A stretch of 64,000 bases of DNA from Chloranthus sessilifolius (lineage: Eukaryota; Streptophyta; Magnoliopsida; Chloranthales; Chloranthaceae), in assembly GCA_021018995.1 (NCBI GenBank), contig CM037588.1, positions 149,563,725-149,627,724 on the forward strand. The letters are read 5' to 3'. The notes under the pieces were generated by a model. It did not search any database. It was not told the origin of the DNA and saw only the letters and a program-made list of their open reading frames with translations. Shown here piece after piece: positions 43,693 to 55,872 of the stretch; position 1 is the stretch's first letter; each line of letters starts with the position of its first letter. The position numbers and the translations under genes were made by a program.

Positions 43693-44219
43693 CGAAATCG
43701 TGGTAAATTTAAGTTTTTAAGGCTTATTTTAGCTTGTAAAGAATTAGTGGTTGAACCTAAGCCTTTTTGACCCAATGATTATACCTTGTGGTAATGTTTT
43801 ACATGTGTTGATCATACCTAGGTCAAGCCGGATTGGTGTATAAATCGTCGAAGAAACGGATTAGAAAATCCGAGGGTTTGAGATGCATGTAAGGTAGGGG
43901 AATATCTCAACTAGTACACTGTACTGCGAGCACATATGTAGTGATAGTTTATGATGCATGTCTCTTAAAATATTGTTTTGAGTTTCAGTTAATGAAAGGA
44001 GTAATGGTTAATGGCAATGGTGTGTGCATGTCTATAAAGATAAAATAGTAAACTTGTTAAGTAAGAGTTCAATCATCCCAGGGATGTAAGAACGCATAGG
44101 CATCGCAGAGATGCAACTGATAATGTGACATCCCAGGGATGTATGGTGGATGTAAAGATCCACGCTAAGAGATAACCAGTAAATTCAGAATGCACGGGTT
44201 GGGTGTTATTATCTATTAG

Positions 44220-44490
44220 CACAAATTCACGGTGAACAGCTATATGTATTGCACAATTTGATTTAAGGTTCAGATCGACTTCGGCAGATATCCGTGACCG
44301 GTACGGTGACTTATCCGTACACCAACAGACATCCCAGGGATGTGTAGTAGTAGTATAACCGTCGCCTACGAGTTAGGGACGTGGACAATTAAATGAAAAA
44401 TAGTCTGATTAGACGACGATGGAGGGTATTCCATCGGGGCTCGATGCTATATTGCTCGGGGATTATTTAAGTTAAGATTTAAATCATGGT
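44220..44490 (+). repeat. LTR block conserved with A and D, copy in B
   Basis: Contains CGGTGAACAGCTATATGTA and, near 44410, AGACGACGATGGAGGGTATT followed by CCATCGGGGCTCGATGC. Confidence 0.85.
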
Positions 44491-45214
44491 CTCAGCCTGG
44501 TTGCAACTAAAGGAACATAGTAATCATTTTTGAATTTCAAAGAGTAGGTAATAATTGCAGTCAAAGTGTTTATTGCATCTTAAATTTATTTGTTTCAAGC
44601 AAAGATAATTGTGAGCCCATGTTTTATTCCTGTCATGAAATATATGTTAGTAAGAAAGATATACTTGTTGTGATATTTTCCTATTGAGCTAGGATGTAGC
44701 TCACCCTTGACTATATGTCACAGATGATGATTTAGGAATTGCCACCGACGAGTTAGGCATGGCTGCTGACGTGGTTGAGCCCGAGGACCCAGAGTACTTT
44801 CCGAGGGAGGAATTTGAGCCTCCTCCAGAGAAATTCTTCTAGGAGATTCGCTGCTTACTTTGATAGTGTTTTGAGAAAGAAAGAATTAAGGCTTGGTATG
44901 TCCGGCTATATTTTGTAAACGTAAAAATGCATGTGATATTATTTTGTCGAACCATTGGGAGTGACCTTAGATAAGGGACTAATGGGTCGGGTTGGTTCTT
45001 TGGTTCATACTGAGGCATGGAATGAGAACTATCTTTTGGATTATTATTTTGGTTTAGCTTATAGTAGAATTGGAGATTTACTTGCATTAAATCCTATGTA
45101 TGGGTACTATTGTGAATGGGATGTACCAAGTGTTCCGCACATAATCATGGGGCACGGTCTCGAGGACTGTGCTGATGGCACGGGTTTCGGGGTGCCGAAA
45201 TTCGGGCTGTCACA

Positions 45215-46774
45215 AGTTGACTGGGTCGTGGCTATGTGTAAGCCGTCTGATTGGAGAGATGTTAGGGTGGGAAAAGACGCACGTATAATATATTAATATC
45301 TAGCATACCGGTTACTAGCTATCAATATTAGGGCTTTCATTGGGTCGGGCCGGACCAAGTTCAGGTTGGCCCATAATTGGGCTTCTTGAGGCTAGCCCAT
45401 ATTCAGCCTGATTATTAATCGGTTTGGACCAGCCAGCCTCTTTATTAATTGAACCTACTTATTTTATTCAAACACTTGGCCATGATGGTTCAGACTGGGC
45501 CAACGCAGCCCAAATATTATTTCGTTATAAATTGACTTAGTTAAGCGGGCTGAACTGGTTTCAGGCTGGGCTTAAACTAGACAGTTTTCAATTGGGCTTT
45601 AAGAGTTAGGCCATACGCGGCCCAACTTATTAAACATACCATGGTGGGCCAGCCCATTTATATATCGGGCCTACCTTCCTCCCTTAACCCATAACCGACC
45701 ATGTTGGGCCTGGCTGGGCACAAGCGTGGCTCCTTGAGACCCGTAATCTCTCTATTTATGTTAAGCAAATTAGAATCTCACGTAGATTTTTATGAATTTA
45801 AATATTTTCACATTTGACACGGTATTAGTTATGCGACCATCTTCCACAGTGCTTGGTCCAACCATTTCCATTCATATTTAATAAAAGAGTATGGTGACCT
45901 TAAATAACATATCTAAAATCTGGTTCAAAGTAATTAAAGATCATTTAAAATTAATTAATGCTATTAGATTACACGATTGATAGCCGTTAATTTTGTTTAA
46001 ATGTTCATTTTAAAAGACTAAGAGTACGTACTTTCAACTGCACCGTAGAGATCGTGCTTTGACCAATCGACAACCAACTTTCAATTGTACGGTTGAGATC
46101 GTATTTTGAACAATCGTCAACTACCTTCAACCTTCGGATAGAGATTGTGTATGCCTTTCCTTTTCTTTTCTTTTTTTCTTTTTTTTCCATTTTTCTGTTT
46201 TAATTTTTCACTTACCAACACAAAACCTAATTCCATAGGCGGTAACCTTTATTTGCAACTATTGAATTTATGAGGGCCTCTATGTCGTAAATTATTGACT
46301 GCTTTGAGTAAAATGATGAAAATTATTTTGCAACCTAATCTTTCATACAATGAATCTTGAGACATCGGACACGTGATTCCATGTGAGCCATATATTTAAT
46401 TTTTTTTACAGAGGATGCCAAATAAATGAGATGATACTATGATGAATACTAGGTCAACACTGCTATAGTGCAGGTTCCCGCTCTATGGGACGGTTCTCTC
46501 TCTCCTGAGCTATATTAATTTTTCGGTTTATGAACACCTACAAAATCCCTTCTAACTTTGAGTTGGTATTAGGTACCCGACTTGAGTGCAGCCACTCTTG
46601 AAACTCTGATCAAATTTTTTAAATTTTTTAGATGCATGTCATGTAGGAATATCCTGTGCTCCATAGGATTAATTAACGGCCATGATCTCATGATCAATGG
46701 CGCAAAAAAAATTTAAAACACATTCTCCACGGAGAAAATTAAAGAGGTCAAAGGCTATATAAAATTGAAGGAAT
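45215..46774. other. Unclassified non-coding DNA
   Basis: No gene seen. A GGGCC/GGCCC-rich stretch beginning TAGGGCTTTCATTGGGTCGGG (about 45329-45740) resembles hAT-type termini and subterminal motifs but no second end was found. A short duplication around ACCTTTCAACTG/GAGATCGT occurs at 46025-46150. Confidence 0.4.
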
Positions 46775-46937
46775 GTTAGATTTCACAATAAAATAAGACT
46801 ATTAGTGGCAGTTTTTTTAACAAAAAACTGCTGCTGCTATTAGTCATGTCGCTACCAAAAACTGTCGCTATTAGTTTTGCCGCTACCAAAAATTGCCTTA
46901 AAAGCAAGTGCCGCTAAAACACCTTATTTTTGTAGTG
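46775..46937. mobile_element. CACTA transposon end (right terminus)
   Basis: Ends in TTTTTGTAGTG (46927-46937), the complement of the CACTACAAAAA terminus of CACTA (En/Spm-like) elements. It is preceded by short subterminal repeats of the CTGCCGCTATTAG / GTCGCTACCAAAAA type. The other end was not found, so this is a fragment. Confidence 0.5.
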
Positions 46938-47161
46938 TTTGCATATTAGTTGTTAATTTTAGAATGCATTTGATTGTATAACATCAGACGGTGAAGATCA
47001 TTTCACGTCTCAAGCTTTTGTCCCAAAGATATTTATATCATACCCCACCAATTGACAAATTAACAAAATCTATCAACCATCTCTTGCCCCACTTTGACAA
47101 AAATCTTGGCCCCACTCGTGATGATGATGATAACGAAATATAAACCACCAAGTGGGCGTGC

Positions 47162-47741
47162 TGATAAATAAATGATATTGATAATGACTCAGAGGCATCA
47201 TATGTTCTTTTTTAGATTGCACTTTCTAGAGAAAAAACTTGTCACACAGGTTCTCCGATACACAAATTCTTAAAAAAACATAATCGTAAAAAAAAAGGAG
47301 AAATAGATGTTATTATATTTTTATTATGTCTTTTTAACCTGCATCTAATCTCTATTTATAGAGAAAATCTTGAAAGATTGTATCTTTTCAGATAATCGTG
47401 AAGTGATTTGTTTCTTTTCAGAAACTATAAAGAGATAAAATCGATTCACTTTGTCTTTTCATATTTACACTGAAGAGATGCAAGACTTGTGAAAAAGACA
47501 ATTGTGTCTTTTCAGATTTACAGTGAAGAGATGTCAGACTTGTCCATTCACTTGTCTTTTCAGATTTCCGTTGAAGAAATGCCAGACTTGTGTCTTTTCA
47601 ACTAACGGTAAACAAATAAATCAAAATTTGAAAAGACATTTAGAGGTAAAATATTTACAAGTTTGCCATTAAATTATTATTAATATATAATGACAACTAT
47701 AAATTTAATTTTGAAGCAATAATATATATATATATATAACA
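47162..47741 (-). mobile_element. 3' LTR of element G
   Basis: 580 bp with repeated CTTTTCAGATTTACAGTGAAGAG-type segments; ends in an (AT)n tract and TAACA. Confidence 0.65.
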
Positions 47742-48419
47742 ATCCTCCACTTGTTTCAAAATAAAATGAAAAAAAATAAAATTGTGTATCAGAGCGATCA
47801 TATTAAGCATCAACAGAGGTACCGATTGGTTTGAACCTTTGACTAGTACATACAACTCAAAATTTGTAAGGACTTTAAGTAGCTTATAGCTTTAAACTTA
47901 AAATCTGTCTAACAAATCGGAATTATATATACACTTACTATGACTTGAATCATTAGTGACATAAGGCCTGTGCTTTACAGTCATGCGGTAAAATCCTGAT
48001 TTCATGAGTATCTTAAAGAGAGGACCGAATCTCTGTTGAAGCGGTTTCACTTTCATACTCATATAGGTGAATCTGTCATGAGTGTTCTTCTAACTACTTT
48101 ATCACAGCAACAAATGAATGCCTACAGAATCATTAAGAGTTAAACTCACCCTCTCACGTTACAAGAGATGTGCATGAAATATAACATCATAAGGATGACC
48201 AATAGGTAGCATAGCTTTATGCACTTTCAAAGGTCACGGAGTAGTTTCTTATCTCGTTGAACTAAGGATTTGGGATCTCCACCTCTACTAAGTTGAGGTT
48301 CAATTACTGTGCCTTTAAAGATATCGGTCTTAGGCTCACCCCCCTCGATGTTTTCAATACTGTATCTTTTGGTAGTGTTTTTGTAAGCTTCGAAGCCACT
48401 CTGTCTCTTTTGCTCTCTC

Positions 48420-48745
48420 AAACAAAGCTATATATTCGGATTCCATACTTGAGTTAGAAAGACATGTTTGCTTTCTAGACCCTCACGATGCTGCTCCTAC
48501 CAAAGTAAAATTCGATCCGATAGTAAATTTTGAAGAGGAGTCAGAAATTCAAGTAACATCAGTAAACCCCTCTAAGAGTTCAGATTTGACATTATATTAT
48601 AAATTATAGTGTGTAGTTCCTTTCAAGTATCTTAATGCCCTACGAATAGTTTCCCAATGTTCCAACCCTGGGTTGCTAGTCTACTCAATATTCCTACTAT
48701 ATATACTATATTGGGTCTAGTACACTTCATTAAATACATAGGACT
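48420..48745 (-). pseudogene. Copia RNase H C-terminal remnant in G
   Basis: The minus strand encodes NPGLEHWETIRRALRYLKGT, then a DSSS-like stretch, and SMESEYIAL, the well-known copia RNase H end. Several stops interrupt it. Confidence 0.75.
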
Positions 48746-48759
48746 TTTATCTCAGTGAT

Positions 48760-49130
48760 GATAAACTGAAATTCTTAAACTTGTTTAAGAATCGATTTGT
48801 CTCCAGCCATTTTAAAATCAAAATATTAGAGACTAAAAAAGCCTATGTACTTGCATCTTCAGTTAGATACTTATTCTCTAATGAATCTCATAAATCGTTG
48901 GAGGTAGTGCACTTACAGAAAATGTTTAACAACCTATTGTTCAATAAATTGAGGATGTGGTCTCGACAATTTTGATTATCTTCTAGTCATTTGAGTTGAG
49001 CATCTGATCCTCCACTAGTCGTACTTCTCACTGTTTCAACTACAGAAATTGGTGGACATGGGGTAGCGAGGATGTAATTAATCTTGAATTGTCACAAGTT
49101 AAATTACACTGTTCCTGCCATCTTTTAAAA
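48760..49130 (-). pseudogene. Copia gag N-terminal remnant in G
   Basis: The minus strand starts at ATGGCAGGAAC (about 49122) and contains RDHILNLLNNRLLNIF, then DSLENKYLTEDAST, matching the UBN2-type gag of plant copia elements. Stops are present. It joins RNase H sequence directly, showing a large internal deletion. Confidence 0.65.
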
Positions 49131-49222
49131 TTTAACCCACCAAATCAGTCAATTTTGATGAGATCTTAATTCATGAACTTTATGCTCTGAACCATTAGAA
49201 CGATCTATTGTCTTTAAATTAT

Positions 49223-50028
49223 TGATAAATAAATGGTATTGATAATGGCTCTGAGGCACGTAGGTCACTACACTATCTTAAAGACAATAGAAGCCCCCAC
49301 TCTGTCAGATAAATGAAGATGTAATAGAGTTCCCAGCGAATCTACTTTCAGGATACAACAGAGCCCGGTCTTGCTAAGAACCATATATTATTTTCTAGAT
49401 TGTACTTTCTAGAGAAAATACCTGCCATACAGATTTTCTTATACACAAAGATTCTTACCAAAAACAGAATCGTAAAACAAAAGGAGAAATAGATTTTTTT
49501 TTTTTGAGATGAAACTTTTATCCTTTTCATTAGATATGGAGAATGATTACAAACTAGAAAATAAGTAACCCCAAATGGACAGTTACAGAGTAGAGGGCCA
49601 TAATCCAAAGAATGATAGTTACAATAACTAATATTAAAATATATTCAATGGCATCCAAGATCCATCTAACAATGACACGGAATTCAGGGACCTTCAGAGT
49701 AAGGTAAAAATTTAAGAATCCACCACCATTCGATTCACTTGTGTCTTTTCAGATTTACAGTTAAGAGATGTCAGACTTTTCGATTCACTTTTGTCTTTTC
49801 AGATTTCTAGTGAAGAGATGCCATACTTGTGTCTTTTTAACTAACAGTAAGCAGATAAATCAAACTTTGAAAACACATTTAGAGATAAAATATTTACAAG
49901 TTTTCCATTGAATTATTTCACAAGTTTGCCATTAAATTATTATAAATATATAATGATAACTATAAATTTAATTTTGAAAGAATAAAATATGTATATCACT
50001 AAACTAATATATATATATATATATAACA
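49223..50028 (-). mobile_element. 5' LTR of element G, with foreign insertion
   Basis: Homologous to 47162-47741 at both ends. The middle is replaced by a poly-T-led insertion (49494-49735) and a 110-bp segment near 49260-49375 absent from the other LTR. Confidence 0.6.
49494..49735 (-). mobile_element. LINE-like 3' tail inserted in the G LTR
   Basis: On the minus strand it ends ATGAAAAGGATAAAAGTTTCATCTC plus poly-A, the style of plant L1 LINE 3' ends. It carries sequence upstream without a clear ORF and is 5'-truncated at about 240 bp. Confidence 0.45.
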
Positions 50029-50266
50029 GGACATTCATTATATTCATGATTTTAATCTGTGATGTATAGAAATGTTGGCCATTCACCTAAAACTCATTAA
50101 AATGATAGAAAAATATATATGAAATTTAATTGTCTTTAAGAAAAGATGTGGCATAGTTGAATTGAAAGATTTGGCATTTTGGAGACTTTGTGGCATGTGA
50201 AATCATTGTTGTTGATTTTTTTTTTTTAAAGTTGTTTTGTATTAAGTAAAGAAATCTAGATAGGTG

Positions 50267-50400
50267 CACTACAAAATTTGGCGTTTTCGGGTGGCGCTAT
50301 ATTAATAGCGGTTTGCTAACACTACCACTAAAATCCACGAAATCGAGTGCCAAAGCGTCAACCACTCGTGCCCGTCCAAACCTCCCTCCTTGTTTCACTC
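50267..50400. mobile_element. CACTA transposon end (left terminus)
   Basis: Begins CACTACAAAATTTGGCG followed by GC-containing subterminal repeats (GTGGCGCTATATTAATAGCGG). The partner end is not identified, and its orientation does not fit pairing with 46937. Confidence 0.45.
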
Positions 50401-51882
50401 CTCGAACGTTTATACTTGCGCACGAATAGTTAAAATTGTTAATAAGAGAAGTTCAAGACTCCTCTCTCCCCTCAACTTCTTAATTATAAGATCAAGAGTC
50501 CTCTCTCCACCCTCAACTTCTTAATATCTTCGAAAGTACGTCCTCTCTCGAGACGCTAGAAACTTATGTATGTGCTTGAAAGCTCGCTGGAAACTCTGAA
50601 AATGATCTAAACCAAGTGAAAGCTCGCTAGAATTGATCGAAATTTGTGCATGTGCTTCTCTCCAACCGATCAAAATCTCTTTGCAGCAGATCGAAGCCTC
50701 TCTACAACCGATCTCTTCTCTTCTCCCACTTCGTCGTTCAAACTCTTGAGAGATCAGATTTGAAAGAATCATTCCAGCGACAACCCTCGTACCCACCTCA
50801 ATCTCCTATTGTACATTTCTATTTGATATATAGGGTTTTCTTTTTAGGTTTCAAAAATTTTAATTTGAGTTTATTGGTTTCAAGCTTCATTTTCAATGTT
50901 GATAATTTTTTGTATTGATGGTTAAGGTTCCTCAGCTGATTTTGATTTGGTGGATCTAAATTGGTTAGGGTTCCAGATGGAATGACCACATTTCTTTGAT
51001 GTATAATCATTTATCTATTGTTGATGAAACAAATCTTCTTCAATGGATAACTGGGATGCAGAAGCCCATACATAGTCTCTTGATTACTTGTTGATTCTGG
51101 GTTGGCATTGTGGCCGACATTACGATACCATTGGTATACAAAATTTGGATTTACTGAAATACTCTAAATTCAAAATTAAAATGCTGTTGTATATCTTCAT
51201 ATCGTTTTCGGAATGAACCGATATGATTGACCTTAAATGATCTCTTGCATTCTTCAATAAAAGTGGACATTAATAATTCGATTTCGAACATATTGGTCAT
51301 TTGGATTTATTTTGTGTCATCTCATATTATTTGTGCAACATTTATGTATATGATGTTAGTTCACCTCTTTTGAAAGCATAAAAATCTTAACAATTTTTGT
51401 AATAGGTTGAGGAGTTATATTTGGATCGCATTCCAAGGTCAGGTTGGTTCTATGGTGAATCTGATGTTTCTTTGTAGTATTCAAGTAATGAGGGATTATT
51501 TTACATGTAAGATGGTTATACTATTATATAAGAAGATACTTTTAGTTATTAATTTTGTGTTACTAAAATTTCCATCACAATTTTCATACTATGGAGCTCC
51601 CTTATTCAACCCGAGGACACTGTATATTCTGAATTTCTGGATGATATATAATCTTAACACTGAATTATTTGGATTTTCTGATGCTTGCATTTCATTTAAT
51701 TTGAAACTAAGTATTTCTTGCTTTTACTGCAGCCATATTTCTTTATAATTTTATCCTGATTGGTCAGCTATTCCAAATTAATTTTTGTGCACGCTAATTA
51801 TTGTGGACCATATCTTCTTGAGAGATATGAGATGATATGATGCGGGAACTTACTAAATACAATGTTAGGGTTGAGATTAGGA
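50401..51882. other. Unclassified non-coding DNA
   Basis: No supported gene. A direct repeat around CCTCTCTCC-CCTCAACTTCTTAAT occurs at 50460 and 50495. Openings at 50646-50918 and 51407-51748 have no recognisable domain. Confidence 0.4.
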
Positions 51883-52733
51883 TTAAAATTAATTTAATCA
51901 ATTAAAAATAATAATTTTTTATAACAAATTACCACAAAAAATTCTAGAAATTCAATTAGGTGATTTAATTTCGACCCAAAATAGCGTTACTTTCGTGTAC
52001 GTTCTCTATCGCGGATCTAGAAAACTAGGGTTCTTATGAATGGTTAGATTTTCGATAGTTTTAGGGCGTTGAACGAACTCGCAAGCGGGTTCTCTCAATT
52101 CCAAGCTAAAATAAAAGGCTAATAAAATTAATGATGAATAAAATATTGATTTAGGGCTTTTATGAGATCAATAAAATAATTAGGATTACACTGCTTACGC
52201 AGACCGTAAATCTAAAGAAGATAGAGATAGAAGAAGAGTTGGTCTCAGACCAAACTGCAAGTGAGAATCGAAGAATCGCTCTCCGTTTTGAGAGAATCAC
52301 ACTCTCACGAAAGTTAAAAACTCTCAATTTTGCATAAGCAATTTTCATTAACCAAAAACTTCTAATAAAAGTGTTTACAAGCCTTTAAATAGGCTAACCA
52401 ATGCATAAAATTAAAACTCCTAATATAACTCTAATTCTTAGTTCAAATAAAAGAAATATTCTAATTCTTCTAAAGCAATAAAGTCCTAAAACAATAAGGA
52501 AACTATTTCTATTTCTAATAAAATAAATAACTCTTACTTTCTAAAATAATAAAAGAGACTAATCCTAATTCAATTAGGATTCTTAAAATTTGTCACTTTA
52601 TATGCAGCTTTCAAAACTTGACCATAACTTTTTTAACGCTTGTCGGAATTACTCAAATTTTAGCTCGTTAGAAAGCTACTTTGATAAGCTTTCAACTATG
52701 ACCAATTTCGCATCAATCTGACTTCATTTAACA
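51883..52733 (-). mobile_element. LTR-like sequence, boundaries uncertain
   Basis: Bounded by TGTTAGGG and CATTTAACA (inverted TGTTA ends). It contains CATAACTTTT...CTCGTTAGAAAGCT near 52620-52680, a motif shared with LTRs of F and E, and a single near-perfect palindrome AATCCTAATTCAATTAGGATT region (52560-52581). No target duplication was found, so this is tentative. Confidence 0.35.
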
Positions 52734-52973
52734 CTTTAAAATAGGCCAAATATAAAAGTGATAGGATTAAAAGTTAAAGACCCTAATAAATTTTGGATTT
52801 TCTTCTTTCTGATCAAACGGGTCTTTAACGGGCTTTTTTTTAAAAAGTCATTCGTGGGTCCACTTTCTCTTTTAATGTTTCCTCTTTATCCGACCCCGAT
52901 TCAAACAGGTAGATCTAAAATACACATCACGATAAGTGATTACTTAATTTATATTTCTTTTCAATTCAAGCAG

Positions 52974-53112
52974 GGGGCCTCCAGGGGATCTTTATGTCTA
53001 CCTTGCTGTTGAAGAACTTTTAGATATTAAAAGAGATGGTATAAACCTCTGTTCAACAATTTCAACAAGTTATATCGATGCTATCTTGGGGGGTTGTTGT
53101 TAAGGTGAAATG
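52974..53112 (+). pseudogene. Exon of a plastid-type DnaJ (HSP40) gene
   Basis: After a good acceptor (pyrimidine tract, then CAAGCAG|G) the frame reads [16 protein letters not shown], then [20 protein letters not shown], which matches the C-terminal substrate-binding domain of chloroplast DnaJ-like co-chaperones (DJA family). One extra T after the ILGG codons shifts the frame to a stop at 53101-53103. Without it the exon would end VVK at a donor-like AAG|GTGAAA. No other DnaJ exon was recognised nearby, so this is probably a captured or relic exon. It could still be a real exon in a gene with very long introns if the T is an error. Confidence 0.6.
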
Positions 53113-53998
53113 CTCGTATTAAGTTTTAACTATTTTTTCTAAAACCTTCTTAGAAGTCTCGGGTTATTTCCCGTAATGATAGTGTATGAGGTCCCAAATA
53201 ACATTGCTGGAAATGACTTCCCTCTTCATATCCTAAACTTTTACTAGTGGGCCTCAGTTCTTCATTGGATTCCATAGCTTTCCCGATGTTGGTTGGCACC
53301 TTATCTTCTCCATTTTCGATCCCAGATAATGGTTCGCAGGTGTTGGTGTAAATTCCTTTTTCATTGCTTTTTTCAATTCAGTAATTGCATGCTTATGAAT
53401 GGATATCACTCTTTAGTGTTGGGCGTAAGGTTTATCTATTTGTTTTTTCTCAGATCTATGTGCATCATTCTAGCCCTTTATTTCCTCATGCCCCCAATTT
53501 TGTATCTAGGCAGACTTGAAGTTGTATTGCTTAATGGGATTTGGTGCTTACCCATGGGATGTTGGTTCATGATTGTGTTCATAGCAGCAAATGTAGGTTT
53601 TAATGCCAAAAAATAGGGGAGCCCAGTTTCTATTCATTGACTTGCAATGCAAAAACATGGGAGCCTAGTGTACATTCATTAGCTCCTTGTATTCATTGGC
53701 TTGCAATGCAAAAAACAGGGGAGCCCAGTTTTGAAATATTATGTCTAGGATGTCTCTATTTCTTTTTAAAGTTTAGTGTTACTTGAATTTAATCATGGAA
53801 ATTCATTACTAGATGGATTAGAATATGTTTTTGATGGTTTTGGAAGAATGCTTTATCTTAAATAACCTGCTTTTGGATGAGAATGGTTATGGAACCTCTA
53901 TATGTGTCTATCCCTCTCTCTCTCTCTAATTTAGTAGTATGATGAAAATATGATTTTCTGTAGTCCTTCCCCCACAAATTTATTAACTGGCCAATAGA
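53113..53998. other. Non-coding DNA with a short duplication
   Basis: At 53613-53740 the segment GGGGAGCC(C/T)AGT plus TTCATTG-CTTGCAATGCAAAAA is present about two and a half times. No further DnaJ exon and no other gene were seen. Confidence 0.45.
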
Positions 53999-54003
53999 AG
54001 TCT
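53999..54003. repeat. Left target duplication of solo LTR D
   Basis: AGTCT, repeated at 56454-56458. Confidence 0.8.
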
Positions 54004-54689
54004 TGTGACAGCCCGGAAAACCTGTGCCATCAGCACGATCCTCCAGACCGTACCCGAAGGATATGTACGGAACTTTGGTATAACAAGTAATACTAAAAAG
54101 GTAAAGCAATTAATTGCATAAAGCAAAACAATCAATATGCCCATCTCCCACATACAAAAGTCAGTTCTACTTTCATGCCACTACATGAACAGAGAACCGA
54201 TCTGAACCATCGGTGATAAACAGATCACCCCAGATGGTTCACCCAAAAGAATTATATCTATCTAATTACATGGTTTATCAAAATAAAGGCTTGACATACC
54301 AAGCCGTACAATCTGCTCTCAAAACTAACTCTCTATCAAAGTACACAGCAGAGTCTCCTAGAAGAAGTCCTCGAGAGGAGGCTCCAACTCGTCCCCAGGC
54401 ACATAATCCGAATCACCCAGATCTACGTCTCCTGAAGCCCTGGTCGCTGCTAATAATGGACCTGCGACGTATAGTCTAAAGGGTTAGCTACATCCTAGCT
54501 CCATAGGGAACAACACAATGAACATATAAGTCAAAATCTTACATATATTCCATGATATTCTAAGCATGATGTATCTATGCACTTGTTAGAAAAGCAGTTT
54601 AAAAGATGGTAGTTTGCATTCAAATTTACTGGCAGTTCTCTTGTTTTACTTTACTGTTAATTTATCATGAATGACACTGAACAGGCCTA

Positions 54690-55060
54690 AAGCAAAACTT
54701 AAATTTTTAACCTAAGTAATCCCCGAGCAATATAGCATCGAGCCCCGATGGGATACCCTCCATCGTCGTCTAAATAGACAGTAGTTATATGTATTCCCTG
54801 GGAATACGACTCAAGCCCCTTTCTCAATAGGCAGCGGGGTTAAATCTCATCTCAACATCCCTGGGATGTGCTTGCTATGTACGGATAGACCTCCGCACTG
54901 GTGTACGAATTGGCCGTCGTACCGGTCACGGATATCCTGCCGAGTCAGTCGTGGGTATCCCGTCACATCCGTGGGGTATCCTAACAAACCTTAAATAACA
55001 AAAATAACACTTGCTTTACATATAGTTGTTCACCCTGTAAATGTGCTATCTTATATCAGT
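54690..55060 (-). repeat. LTR block conserved with A and B, copy in D
   Basis: The complement contains GACGACGATGGAGGGTATCC and CATCGGGGCTCGATGCTATA, then AACTATATGTAAAGCA further upstream in minus-strand order. Confidence 0.85.
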
Positions 55061-55526
55061 TAGGCCATAACAATAGTCATTCAATCTTACTTACATCCTT
55101 AGGATGTCTAAATTACTCGCATCACACTGATGCCTTTTGTTACTTTCTTATCCCCTGAGGATGTCTCATTCTCATTTGATTACTTGGTCTCAGTTACTCG
55201 CATCACACAGATGCCTTTATCACTTTCTTGGTGTCACACACGCACCTTTTTTTACAAAGATTTACACTATTAAAATATTTTCAGTTTGAGTTCTATATCA
55301 CTACATACATGCTCTTGCAATTAAAGTACATGTTCAAGGTGTTCCCTACCTCAAGTTTCTGAAGGTCCAAGCATCAAGGTCCCACGCGGCTCCTTATGCT
55401 TGCTTTCATACGTATCACCTATGGTACATCATAACACATGTAACACATCACTAAAGATGTAATGGAGAAGGTCCTAGACCCTCCATGAACCTCAAGGTCA
55501 AATTAGAAAGTCAAATGAAACTGCCA

Positions 55527-55872
55527 AAATCGATTAATCGATTCCCAAAATCGATTAATCAAAATCCAAAATCGATTAATCGATCCCAAATCGATTAATC
55601 GAAATCCCTAAAATGGTAAAGTTGATTTTCAAATCGAGTAGTCGAAAATCCGAAATCGATTAGTCGATCCCAAATCGATTAATTGAAATCCAAAATCGAT
55701 TAATCGATTTCCCAAGTCCTTTCTCTCCAGCTACTAGAGGTACCCAATCGATTAGTCGATTTCCAAATTGATTAATCAATTTTCAGATCGATTAATTGAA
55801 ATCGAGCATCCTTGACTTTTCAACTTTTAGACCAAAATCGATTAATCGATTTTCAAAATCGATTAATCGATT
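55527..55872. repeat. Palindrome array in the D LTR
   Basis: Thirteen copies of AAATCGATTAATCGATTT or a one- to two-base variant, mostly spaced 20-21 bp, at about 55528, 55549, 55570, 55590, 55632, 55655, 55674, 55695, 55747, 55767, 55787, 55837 and 55858. Confidence 0.94.

Larger units (their letters stand above)
24070..45214 (+). mobile_element. Element B: 5'-truncated Tekay-like chromovirus split by A
   Basis: Two segments (24070-25645 and 37337-45214) make one chromovirus lacking its 5' LTR and the start of gag. Protein-level similarity to A is high throughout pol. The LTRs and the palindrome motif differ strongly from A, so B and A belong to related but separate families. It is older than A, which is nested in it. 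Confidence 0.9.
42940..45214 (+). mobile_element. 3' LTR of element B
   Basis: 2275 bp from TGTAGCGTCCCG to GGGCTGTCACA. It contains a likely TATA (ATTATAAAGG near 43154), a (GA)n tract (43212-43259), a palindrome array (43553-43692), CATCCCAGGGATG palindromes (44079, 44131, 44333) and the block conserved with A and D (44220-44490). No matching 5' LTR is in the window. Confidence 0.9.
47162..50028 (-). mobile_element. Element G: internally deleted Ty1/copia retrotransposon
   Basis: Two direct repeats (47162-47741 and 49223-50028) bounded by TGATAAATA and TATATAACA act as LTRs of a minus-strand copia element. The internal region is only 1.5 kb. On the minus strand it has a primer-site-like TGGTTCAGAGC near 49190, a gag N-terminus, an abrupt joint near 48750, RNase H C-terminal sequence and the polypurine tract AAGTGGAGGAT before the 3' LTR. 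Protease, integrase and RT are missing. Stops are frequent. Confidence 0.72.

Noticed and set aside
47785..47800. TATCAGAGC as a plus-strand primer-binding site
   Set aside because: It is next to a polypurine tract of a minus-strand element and no LTR of plus orientation ends there; chance or relic.
46775..50400. One CACTA element spanning 46.9-50.3 kb
   Set aside because: The two termini point away from each other (GTAGTG on the left, CACTAC on the right), so they cannot be the ends of one element covering this interval.
50646..50918. Host gene 5' exon
   Set aside because: No domain, biased composition, no convincing splice sites linked to the DnaJ exon downstream.
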